A stretch of 64,000 bases of DNA from Cocos nucifera (taxonomy: Eukaryota > Streptophyta > Magnoliopsida > Arecales > Arecaceae). Position 1 is the first letter of the stretch; each line of letters begins with the position of its first letter. This document shows, piece by piece, positions 1 to 9,650 of the stretch. The stretch is taken from positions 339,001 through 403,000 of the forward strand of contig QRFJ01002466.1 in the NCBI GenBank assembly GCA_006176705.1, given 5' to 3'. The notes under the pieces are model-generated. The model was not told the DNA's origin, made no database searches, and saw only the letters and a program-made list of their open reading frames with translations. Position numbers and translations under genes: made by a program.

Positions 1-14
1 ATCTGAAGGGTCCA

Positions 15-22
15 TTTTTATA
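15..22 (-). promoter_or_regulatory. TATA box of the gypsy LTR
   Basis: The minus strand reads TATAAAAA. The same octamer sits at the equivalent place in the second LTR copy (61101-61108). Transcription would run leftwards, out of the window. Confidence 0.6.
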
Positions 23-365
23 GACGGAGCTTGTAACGGATTGATGGTGACAGCTGCAGCTATCTGGTAGCGGGCCGCTCGAGGTCCGGCGGAGTCAGTC
101 ACGGAGGAAGACACCATCTGCAGAAAATTGATGGTGATAGCTATCGCCGCCCGGTAGCGGATCACTGTCGTCTGAAGCAGACTGATGGTGACGACCGCAG
201 CCGTCCGATACTGAGCTATTCGGGGCCGCATGGAGGGTTGTAGAGCTTTGACGTATACCCATTTCGAAGGAGTTCGGACCCTCGAAGGAAATACGGCCAG
301 AGAGAATCGCCCAGTAGGGACGCTAGCTGAAGGAGCCCGGAGGGAGTTCGGCTTCCGTAGGCATC

Positions 366-545
366 CGACTGAAGGAGGGATCCAAGAATCCGGCTTCCAT
401 AGAAGTCCGACCGAAGGAGATGTTTGGGAGGAGTCCGGCTCCTGAAGAAGTCCGGCCGAAGGAGATGTCTGGGAGGAGTCCGGCTCCTGAAAAAGTTCGG
501 CCGAAGGGGAAGTCCGAAAAAAGTTCGGCTTCTATAGGCGTCCAA
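366..545. repeat. 45-bp tandem repeat inside the gypsy LTR, about 4 units
   Basis: Units start near 366, 411, 456 and 501 with a CCGAAGGAG-like head and an AGTCCGGCTCCTGAA-like core. The two central units (411-455 and 456-500) are nearly identical. Related but more diverged GAAGGAGTTCG units occur in the other LTR copy around 61430-61760. Confidence 0.8.
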
Positions 546-760
546 TACTGAAGCTCGGCCACTGAGAAGTTCGGCTGATTGAAGGGATTCGGCTAAGACT
601 CGGCCGCTGGAGAGTTCGGCCAGTTGAAGAAGTTCGACTGGGCTCGGCCGCTGGGGAGTTCGACCGGTTGAAGGAGTTCGGCTGAGTTCTTCCGTGACTA
701 CCGGTTGCATTAGACTGACCATCAGACTGAACTTCGGTAGGAATGGGTTTATCCCCAACA

Positions 761-1349
761 CATACCAATAAAACCTAATCTCGAATCCTTAACAACCGAT
801 GTTATAAAGTGTATATTAGAAAAAGCCTGAGCAATCCATGTCCAGATTGAGGAATCCTTAAATTTAGGCCAAACAAAATTTTAAAAAAAATAAAAATAAA
901 GATAAAAATAAACTAAAAGAACTTGACTAAAAATAGACAATGTACCTTCACATATCGAGCTCTCCAATGCCTTCCTCCTCAACTACTTGGGTACCACTCA
1001 TATCGGAAGCCGCCAATGCCCCCAGAACAGCTACACATCCCACACGCCATCAGTTAACAATTTGATTGGATAAGGGGAAAAATATTGGAGCTTCACTTCG
1101 CTTAAGCAATGCCAGATAAGCAGCCGGCACTGGTTAAAAGATTGATTGAATCACAATAGCAGACACAGCATAGGGTCCCCATAGAGACAGCTGATCAAAG
1201 TCTAAACCTAGGTTGGTGGTCAGTGGAGGCAAGGCAAAAGCTGCTGATTGGTGGCCTTTATCTTAGGTTCGGGAAATGACCAGTCTCCAAGGAAAAGATT
1301 CCCACCAACAAAATTTTTAGGTATATATTTTGCACTTCCAGGGAATCTC
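761..1349. other. Spacer between the gypsy LTR and the 3' end of the PPR gene
   Basis: No coding feature is seen. The part next to the PPR stop codon (about 960-1349) is less AT-rich and may include the 3' UTR of that minus-strand gene. No polyadenylation signal could be fixed with confidence. Confidence 0.5.
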
Positions 1350-3626
1350 TTATAGACAGGCCTCAACCAAACATTCCTCCTCTATTTGGCAGTCAACCAA
1401 ACCTTCCTCCTCAAGAGGAACATAACCTTCCACCCTCATCTTCACTGCTAGTTCCCTCAACACCTCATAAATCTTCTCCCATTCTTGCAATCTCTCACCT
1501 GCCAAGAAAGTGTGAACCTCATTACCAACCTCAACTGCACTATACCCAGGTAATTTCGTTAACCCTCTCTCCTCCATCACAGTCCTAACCTCTGTCACAT
1601 TATCCCACTTACCATCAAAAGCATACATATTAGACAGAAGATTATAGTAACCAGCATGGTAAGGTTGCAGTTCCAGTAAATTTTTTGCAACTAACTCACC
1701 CATCTCAATGTTCTGGTGTATTCTACAGCCAGCTAGCAAAGCACACCAAGCATCAGGGTCAACAGGTTTTGGCATACGCTCTGTGAGCATCATGGCCTCA
1801 TGCAATTCACCACTGCGACCAAGAAGATCAACCATGATACGATAATGCTCCAAAACAGGCACCACCCCATAAACATGGTTCATGCTATCAAAAATCCTTC
1901 TCCCCTCCTCAACCAATCCAGCATGGCTGCATGCAGACAAGATAGATACAAATGTGACATTGTTAGGTCTAACTGATGAGCTAATCATGCGCTCAAATGT
2001 AGCAACTGCTCTGCTGCCAAGGCCATGAATTCCATAACCTGCGATCATTGAACTCCACAGCACCACATCTTTCTCCTCCACACTTTCGAATACTCTGACA
2101 GCACCATCCAGGTTGCCACACTTGGAGTACAAGTCTACAAGAGCAGCACCAACAAACACCTTGTTCTCAAAACCATTCGTGACCAAGTAACCATGGAGGC
2201 AGACAGCTTGGTGCTGAATTCCCAACTGAGAACATGCTTTCAGAACCTTCACCATTATAACTGCATCAGGAATTGACCCATCCAAAAGCAAACCTTTAAA
2301 CACTCTCAAGGACTCATTGGGCAAACCATTTTGAGCATAACCACCTATGATGGCAGCCCAGGAAACTGCATCCTTCTTTGGCATTCGATTGAAGATATCC
2401 ATTGCTTTACTATAACTTGAACACTTCATGTACAGATCAATCAGAGAAGTGGAAACAGCCAACTCTGATTCCAATCCTTTCTGAATCACAAGTTCATGTA
2501 CCCTTTTGCCTTCTTCCAGATCTAAAGCAAATGCGCAAGCCTGAAGAGCACTAATCAAAGTAACCGAATTGGGCTCTAATCCCACATCATTCATCCTCCT
2601 ATAAACATTTAAAGCTTTAATAGGACTCCCATTTTGAGCATGACAAGCTACCATACAACTCCAAGAGATCACATCTTTTTGAGGCATCACCTCAAACAAT
2701 CTTTTTGCCATTTTGACCACACCCAGCTTCGCATATAGATTCAAAATAGAATTCATCAGAGACAAGTCGGACTCAAAACCCATTCTGATCAAAAACCCGT
2801 GGCAGGATTTTCCAGAACGAAGATCCCCAAGCTGCCCAAGAGCAGATACCACACTGACAAGGGTCACTGGATCAGGAGTCACAGATTTCCCCAAAAACAT
2901 TCGAGAGAAGAACGACACGGCCATATCAGCCTCACCATTCTGCTGGTACCCAGAAACCATTGAAGTCCGAAGCACAACATCCGCCTCAGGAAATCCCTCA
3001 AACACCCGGAGAGCATTTCCCATGTCCCCGAATTTCGCATACATCTCGACGAGAGCCGCGCCCACGAACATATCGGATCTGACACGGTGGGTCTTGACAA
3101 CAAGACCATGGACGGCTTTGCCGGTGCCGAGCGCGGAGAGTGCAGCACAGGCCTTGAGGGCGATGGGCAGAGTGAAGGCATCGGGGCGGTGATGTGACAG
3201 GGAGGAGCGGCACATACGGTGAAAGAGGCGGAGGGTTTCGGGCCATTGGCAGGCGCGAGAGTGGGCGCGGAGAATGGCGTTCAAGAGGAAGATGTTTGGA
3301 TTGGGGATTTCGTCGAATAGCTTGCGGGCCGACTCGAGATGAGCGATGCCAGCATAAGAAGCGGTGAGGCGGGTGGCAAAGAAGCAGTCGGGAGCCACAA
3401 GGAGGCCGGTCCGGAGGAGGAGCGAGTGGAGCTGAGCTACGGAGTGGGCGTCTCCGCACGCTTCGAATATCTTAGAGAGCGACTCCCTGCTTCTCATGTA
3501 TATGGAATTTAAATATTTCATATAAATCCGGCTAATTTTGCTGATTTCAAAAATATTTAAGTTCAGATTGATCCTTGAATTACTCAAGAGTGCCCCAACT
3601 CGTGTGCTTGGATACAAAGTCGGCAA
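1350..3626 (-). CDS. Pentatricopeptide repeat protein, PLS class, E/E+ subtype (At3g01580-like)
   Basis: This is an intact, intronless 758-codon frame. From about residue 55 to 615 it is tandem PPR motifs in P-L-S alternation; repeated S-type signatures such as DVISWSCMVACHAQNG and DAVSWAAIIGGYAQNG are easy to see. The last 140 residues are an E domain followed by an E+-like stretch (VEVGNEVHTFLAGERLQ); there is no DYW domain. Overall architecture and wording resemble Arabidopsis At3g01580. Family knowledge: PLS-class E/E+ proteins bind organelle RNA in mitochondria or chloroplasts and usually serve C-to-U editing; target and organelle are not deducible here. The first Met is at 3626, but residues 1-43 look unlike the family. 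The Met at 3497 (MRSRESLSKIFEACGD) matches the usual N-terminus better and may be the real start. It is the only intact host gene in the window, and its base composition is clearly richer in GC than its surroundings. Confidence 0.95.
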   Translation of the reverse strand: MPTLYPSTRVGALLSNSRINLNLNIFEISKISRIYMKYLNSIYMRSRESLSKIFEACGDAHSVAQLHSLLLRTGLLVAPDCFFATRLTASYAGIAHLESARKLFDEIPNPNIFLLNAILRAHSRACQWPETLRLFHRMCRSSLSHHRPDAFTLPIALKACAALSALGTGKAVHGLVVKTHRVRSDMFVGAALVEMYAKFGDMGNALRVFEGFPEADVVLRTSMVSGYQQNGEADMAVSFFSRMFLGKSVTPDPVTLVSVVSALGQLGDLRSGKSCHGFLIRMGFESDLSLMNSILNLYAKLGVVKMAKRLFEVMPQKDVISWSCMVACHAQNGSPIKALNVYRRMNDVGLEPNSVTLISALQACAFALDLEEGKRVHELVIQKGLESELAVSTSLIDLYMKCSSYSKAMDIFNRMPKKDAVSWAAIIGGYAQNGLPNESLRVFKGLLLDGSIPDAVIMVKVLKACSQLGIQHQAVCLHGYLVTNGFENKVFVGAALVDLYSKCGNLDGAVRVFESVEEKDVVLWSSMIAGYGIHGLGSRAVATFERMISSSVRPNNVTFVSILSACSHAGLVEEGRRIFDSMNHVYGVVPVLEHYRIMVDLLGRSGELHEAMMLTERMPKPVDPDAWCALLAGCRIHQNIEMGELVAKNLLELQPYHAGYYNLLSNMYAFDGKWDNVTEVRTVMEERGLTKLPGYSAVEVGNEVHTFLAGERLQEWEKIYEVLRELAVKMRVEGYVPLEEEGLVDCQIEEECLVEACL

Positions 3627-5165
3627 ATGATCGTGGATTGGCTTTCATGAATGATAGTAGGGATCGCGCCATGCGGCAGGCTCGATAAAAAGATGCGGAG
3701 GTAAAAAATCAAATATTTTTGATTTTTTTCTCCCAGTTAAAAATCATGTAATATATAATTTGATTAAGAAAATTTATATAGAAGCCAATTTTTTTTAGAT
3801 ATTTTTTTTTATGCTAAAAATTAAAAAGAAGATAGTTACATCTGTATTTCAAAAAAAAATTAGTATATTATGAAAAAATAAAACAATTGTTGTTGAAAAA
3901 ATAAATTAGTTAATTAATATTAAATTATCAAATATAAAATTTTTTCTTTGATGGCAGTGCTATCGGCTCCCTATAAAATAGAAGAAATTAGATTTTTATT
4001 ATAGAATATAAAAAATGTTTTCAAATATCCATTACAAAAGTTTGATAACTAATTATAATATAAGATAATTTTGGAGTAGTTTGCTGAAATATTTTCAAGT
4101 GTCCGTATTTTTTAGGAGTGATAATTATTATTTCTTCTAAAATTTGTAATGAAGAAGATTCAGCGCTAAAAGCTTCATGTAAGCTTTCTATCTCTCCTTG
4201 AAAAATTTTTGTTACTCAGAAATTATGACCGTCAATCCTAATGTTCTATAGACCAAACATAATCTGAAAGCTATCAAAACTATCAAGATTTTTTTTAATA
4301 ATATTCTGAAGAATAAATCTATCCGATTTCGAGTTAGTAGCAAAATTAAATGCCGGTATACCAATTAACTATTAAGTTAATTTTTTAAATATAATAAAAC
4401 TAGTACCACTAGCGTTATCTTTCACTATTGCATTTAATTTATACCTATAAAATTTAGATATCAAGAAAATACATTTATTTAGGAAAAGAATAAATTATGT
4501 AAAATTTTGCAAGATATTAATATAACAAGAAAGGTATTATTGTTCTACCAAGGCACTGGAAGTTTGTCATTTTATTGCATTGATTGTATCAAAATTTATC
4601 ATTATATGTTTTGATCGCTGATATGTAATTATAACATGCTTTGTACGACCGGCTATAGGAGGTATCAATTGCTTTTACTTTTGCTTTACATGTAAATTCT
4701 ATCCTATGCAAAGAAGAAAAGTGCTATAGGTAGAATATGTATGAATTTACCCTTTGATAGCTCGTTTGATTTCTTTCTGTACCTAAAGTTTTGCAAATCA
4801 AATTCTAATAATTATTTGATTATTTTTCTATTTACAAAAACTTCATGTGCATGATCAATGGTTAGAGCATGTCTTCGCTCCGGGAACATAATTACGGCTA
4901 TTGTTCTGTTAAGCCTGTACTACAAATCCGTAAATCATATTATATACAAATTTTAGTATTCCTAGCATATGAAATAATATACTATGTTTCTTAACCTGCT
5001 CCAATATTCTTGTATCTCAGGAATTTATATAATTATATAATATTTAGAAGTAGAAGAATTGGAGAAACAAATTTTATCTGCATATAGAAAATATTGTTAA
5101 TATTCCAATGTCATTATTCAAATTTTGTGAGAGAAAATATTCTTTAAGGAAAAGAACATACTTCT
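3627..5165. other. AT-rich intergenic spacer upstream of the PPR gene
   Basis: About 1.5 kb of AT-rich DNA with long A and T runs and no supported coding region. The PPR promoter should lie in its left few hundred bases, but no box is convincing. Confidence 0.5.
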
Positions 5166-6579
5166 TATTGACCTAATGATTGGTTTTGATAAATATAAAA
5201 TATTTGAGTATATATTTTGGTACCAATGGATTATTGAAGTTCATTAAAAAGCTAAAGTTACTCTTAGAAAGTATTTCATAAATGCCAAGTTATGGAGTCA
5301 AAAGAAAGCATATAGAAGAAGCCACATTTTAAAAATCAAGTAAAAGATGTCAAGAAATAACTCTAAGCTAAAGTTACTCTTTGGAAGAATTTCATGAATA
5401 CCAAGTTATGGAGTCAAAAGAAAGCAGATAGAAGCCATATTTTGAAAATCAAGTAAAAAATGTCAAGAGCTAACTCCAAGCTTTAAAGAGTCAACTCTAG
5501 CATGCAAACGTGAAGTGACATGTCTGGGAGTCGACCCCTACATTTTTTGTTGAGTTGGCTCTTTCAGGTAGATAAAGAATAGATTTTTTTGTACTAGCCT
5601 CGAGTCGACCCTTACTTAGTCTTGAGTTGACTCTCTTATAAAAGATAAAGAATCATATTTTTTTGAATTGGCCTTAATTCAATCCCTGCTTCTATCGAGT
5701 CAACCCAACTCGATAGTTACCTCGAGTCAACCCCTACTCGATCTCGAGTCACCTCGACTACGGCTAATAGCTCTAACAGCTAGTTCTGCAAAAATTTTAG
5801 AAATGCATAGATTGAATCTAATGACTAATTTTTTGTCCCTAATTGCTAGAAACGGTCTTTTGGACATTTTAAGAAGTTTTAAAGGCTATCAAACAAGATG
5901 GAGAGCTAAGAAAGAGAAAAATAAAGAGAAAACCTAAATGCATTAAGTGAGCATTCAAGAAGGAGTCTGAAGCTTCCAACCACCAAATTTTGGAAGCATT
6001 TAAGTGATTTTCAGAAAGAAGAGTGCATTTATTGTCAAGCTTCCTTGACACAATCTTTAAAGGCTTCATCGACTTTTTTTTTTCTCTTTTAGGAGCCTTT
6101 TAATTATGCTGCCTATTATATTCAATTTTTTTGTAGTAAATAATTTTCATTTATGATTGAAACTTGGAGATAGGCCCATCCAAGCCTTGAATTGGAGTTA
6201 AATTATTATGTGAGCCTAGAATTGGGTTATGGATGTGTTTTTCATTGATTTTCATTGGGAAAATCAATTAAGTTTAATTGTGAACATGGAAAAATAATTA
6301 AGCTATAATCTAGGAAGAGATTATAGTATAATTTTCAAGGATGACTTGGAAAATAAACGTAGATACTGAGTTTGATACTGAACTACTATAAAATTCTTTG
6401 TATTTGCTTATGCCTTATTATTTTCTTTTCATTCCTCATTGATTGCATCTTCATATTCTTGTTTATCGCATAGCTCTCATTCATGTTGCTTTACTTAGCA
6501 TAACTATTGTGCATAGCAAGTCTTAAATTTTTAAAAAATTCAATTCATCTTTTCTTTTGGATTGTCTATCTGGACAACA
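5166..6579 (+). repeat. 5' LTR of the outer Sirevirus
   Basis: Begins TATTGACCTAA (from an ancestral TG start) and ends GGACAACA two bases before the primer site. Homologous copies are the solo LTR at 32231-33533 and the truncated 3' LTR at 36655-37682, which share the opening GATTGATTTTGATAAATA-like block. Confidence 0.85.
5251..5480. repeat. 116-bp tandem duplication inside the 5' LTR
   Basis: Two direct copies (5251-5366 and 5367 to about 5480) share GCTAAAGTTACTCTT and GCCAAGTTATGGAGTC-like blocks. The 3' LTR (around 36745-36870) has only one copy, so the duplication arose after or during insertion of this element. Confidence 0.8.
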
Positions 6580-6581
6580 AG

Positions 6582-6594
6582 TGATATTAGAGCT
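6582..6594 (+). other. Primer binding site, initiator Met tRNA type, decayed
   Basis: TGATATTAGAGCT lies two bases (AG) after the LTR end. It differs from the plant consensus TGGTATCAGAGCC by G-to-A and C-to-T changes. Confidence 0.75.
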
Positions 6595-6599
6595 TGGTA

Positions 6600-7604
6600 C
6601 TCAGTTCATCTTTTGATCTAATGCTCAAGAGTAAAAGATCATATGGTAGCCTAAATAGGTGTGTGTTATATCAAAAGGCAATCAACTAATAGACTTTCTT
6701 TATTTAATAATATAAATTACACATATTGAAAAGCACTCATACATATTTTCATTCAAGCACTTGATTATGATTTTTAGAATGTCATAATCAATGATTCACA
6801 CATATCCACTATCATGGTTGATGGTATTATCATTCCCAAATCCGAAAAAAATTAGGATGACTTAAATAAGAAAATGACTCAACTAAATACAAGACTCATG
6901 AATATTTTTTATTGCTCTATTGATACTAATGAATTTAATAAAATTTTTACTTGTATTGCGCTAAAAAAATATGGGATATATTAGAGGTTGTCCATAAGGA
7001 TACTAACCAAATTAAAGAATCTAAAATAAACATGCTTATTCATAAATATAAATTATTTAAAATAAAATAAAATAAATCTATTACTAAAATATTTATTAAA
7101 TTTATTGACATTATTAGTAATCTTAAAGTTTAGAAAAATCTTATACTAATAATGAACTTATTTAGAAAATCCATATATCACTTTCTAAAGCTTAGGAGGC
7201 CTAGGCGTAAGTAATAGCTATTTAAGAGGCCAAGAATCTCAATATTTTATCTTTGAAAGAACTTCTTGATTTTCTCATAACTTATAAGATAACGATGAAG
7301 CAAAACAATGAAAAGGGAGCAAGAAAAAAGAAGACAATTTTCCTAGAATCCATAACAAAAGATAAGGAAGATAGTGAAAATTTGGAAGAAGGAGAAGATG
7401 ATAAGGATATGCTGCTCATCATCCAAAAATTTAGAAGGATCATGATAAAAAGAGACACAAACTTCAAAAGAAAACCTTTTTCAAAGGATGAGCTTGACAA
7501 GAAAAAGAAAAAAGAAAAAGAGCAACCCATATGCTATGAGTGCAAGAAGCCGAGGCACATCAAAATTAATAGCCCTCTTCTCAAGAAATCTTCAAAGAAA
7601 ATCA
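6600..7604 (+). pseudogene. Sirevirus gag, 5' part of the outer element
   Basis: Broken frames around 6820-7130 read like copia gag (IIIPKSEKN, LNTRLMNIFYCSIDTNEF and so on). A frame at 7253-7604 contains a lysine-rich stretch and a zinc knuckle at about 7532-7573, CYECKKPRHIKINS, in which the final Cys of CX2CX4HX4C is replaced by Ser. The frame is cut at 7605-7609 by the nested minus-strand Sirevirus and resumes at 18110 with the text KKAMIAT plus an acidic SDSEDSSSEEE stretch. Gag would form the virus-like particle; this copy cannot make an intact one. Confidence 0.8.
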
Positions 7605-7609
7605 AGAAG

Positions 7610-8913
7610 TGTTGCCTAGCTATGCAACCCAAGAGGGGGGAGGGGGTGAATTGGATTTTTAAAATTTTAAAGCTAATTTGGTATTACAAAGATTAAGTGA
7701 TGATAAGCAAGTGATATGTAGTGGGTGATTTAAGTGAAGTGAAGAAGTGAGCAACAAGAAAAATAAAGAAATAAGGAGATGAAGATAGAAGTAAATAAGC
7801 ACAATACAAACAAATAAGATTTATAGTAGTTCGGTACCAATCTTGCACTTACATTCACTCTCCAAGCTCATACTTTGGAATTTAAATCCACTAACCATAT
7901 TCAAACTAAATACAATGTCGAAAACCTTCGATCCTAGCTATCCCAAGCTAAAAAACTTATTTTTTAGATATAAGCCAATCCAATACAATCAAATTCAAGG
8001 TTCAGATCAATCTTTTCAAGTTTTGGAATCCTTCCAAAACTTAAAATCAAGATAAAAATAGAGTATAAGAGTTAATGACAAAAAAATATAAGTTTAGCTC
8101 CTGTAATGAGCAAATAAAACTTTAAGAATACTTTACACCACTAAAGAAGAAGCTTTTCTGATTTTTTTCAAAGTTGTTGAAGACTTAAATGAGTTTTTGA
8201 GGGACTGGTGAACTTAAAATGAATGCTTCTTTGCTTAAAGAGGATTTTTTCTAGGGCTGAAATGAATGCTTGATTTCTCTTATGTTTTTCCTCCTTTTGA
8301 AAGCCTTCTATATCTTCAATAGGTGCTGGAGAGAAATCTGGATAGGTTTGTAGTCATTTGATAGCTTTAAATGTGTATTAAATACAGCTAAAATGAACTA
8401 AAAAACTAGCCATTGTAGAATTTTTCCATCGTAATTAAGGATCGACCCTAGGATCGTCTCCTGGCATAAGGGTCAACCTCTATGGCACAGAATAGAAAAA
8501 TCTGCATTTTGTATTTTTGGCTTGCAGAATAGCAGAGGTCGACTCTAGGGTCGACCCCTGGGCATAGGGGTCGACCTTAGCGTCGTCCCCTTTGGGCGTA
8601 TCGACCAAAAAATAGCATGCCATTCAATCTTTTTTTTTTTAAAACTTGTTTTTCTTTTAATTTATACATCTAAAATTTATAAAACTGTCTCCAATAGATC
8701 AAAAATCTTTTATTCTTGCTCTTGAGGCTTTTGAAATATATTTTTTTGATCTCTAACTTTGTAAAATTATGATTTTGCCCCTTATCATTTTTTCTTAATA
8801 AATTTAAAATTTCTTATTAAATCTAAAATACATAATTAATCTTTTTTCAAGCTAAAATTATTAGTATCCCCTCAAATATTTTATAATCATCAGAATCAAT
8901 TCTTGAAGCAACA
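7610..8913 (-). repeat. 3' LTR of the nested minus-strand Sirevirus
   Basis: TGTTGCC at the left end and GCAACA at 8908-8913. The body contains repeated AGGGTCGACCC-like words (8440-8610), which also occur near 11780. It aligns along its length with 16790-18104. Confidence 0.9.
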
Positions 8914-9200
8914 ATTTCTCTTTTTTTAATGATGATAAAATACTTGAGCACAAGTAAAAATATACCATATATGAAGCATTGATTAAGAATTTTAAATTTA
9001 TGAAAATATGTAGCTTGAACATTATAGGCAATAATTTGAATAATATTGCATTAATAGCATCAAGAATAGTTTGAAAATTGCTTATAACTAAGCATTTGAA
9101 TAATTGCAATAAGATTAGTCTGAAAATTGCTTATTTTTGAATTGCTAAAAATTACTTATTGCCTAATTCTATTTCTCTACTCCCTCTTTTTGACATCATC
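8914..9200 (-). promoter_or_regulatory. Polypurine tracts of the nested Sirevirus
   Basis: Immediately inside the 3' LTR the minus strand reads a purine run (AAAAAAAGAGAAAT). A second tract, GATGTCAAAAAGAGGGAG, lies near 9175-9197 and matches the repeated polypurine signature reported for Sireviruses. Similar tracts are seen at 35988-36003, 36641-36654 and 41801-41826 in the related elements. Confidence 0.6.
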
Positions 9201-9405
9201 AATTATGATCTTAAAAATTTTTAAGAGTGGAAAAAGACTCCTCCTCACTTTATTCCCTATGTTTTGCTACTGAAATAAGAGTTTATCAAAAATACATATA
9301 GCAATCGTATATAATATTGAAATTTGCTCACACTATAATAGAAATCATAACATTTCAATTGATACCATTCATAAGAATTGATTCAAACAACATTCATAGA
9401 AATTA

Positions 9406-9408
<3 letters not shown>

Positions 9409-9457
<49 letters not shown>

Positions 9458-9470
9458 CTATATATATATA
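9409..9470. repeat. AT dinucleotide microsatellite
   Basis: An uninterrupted (AT)n run followed by TATATTTATA variants, between the extra ORF and the 3' LTR of the nested Sirevirus. Confidence 0.95.
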
Positions 9471-9650
9471 ATAAGAGTCATAAGAAGTGAAATTACAAGA
9501 AGTCAGAACATAATGCTAAAATGCTAAAGTCATGGATAACTAAAGTAGTGAGTCATAAGTGAAAGGCCATCAATACATATAAAAATTATGGATAACCAAA
9601 AAATACAACCATCCATAAGACAATCAATAAAAAAGTACAAAGGTCATAAG

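Larger units (their letters stand above)
1..760 (-). mobile_element. Partial Ty3/gypsy LTR (5' LTR or solo LTR), same family as the LTR at 60861-61852
   Basis: The right edge ends ATCCCCAACA, so on the minus strand the LTR starts TGTTGGGGAT, exactly as the complete LTR at 60861-61852 does. The two copies are clearly alignable over their first hundred or so bases and again around their TATA box. To the right of 760 there is no purine-rich tract on the minus strand, so 760 is read as the outer edge of the element (5' LTR or solo LTR) rather than a 3' LTR joined to its internal region. Comparing TATA positions, about 225 bp of the LTR lies beyond the left end of the window. The target site duplication cannot be tested because the other end is not visible. 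Confidence 0.85.

Noticed and set aside
216..768. Overlapping minus-strand frames with repeated SRTPS and FGRT words
   Set aside because: They are translations of the tandem repeats inside a gypsy LTR, not a gene.
2713..3192. Plus- and minus-strand frames overlapping the PPR gene
   Set aside because: They are shadows of the GC-rich PPR coding sequence in other frames.
6582..6594. tRNA gene fragment
   Set aside because: Resemblance to the tRNA 3' complement is that of a primer binding site; no cloverleaf is present here or at 16775, 21738 or 56554.
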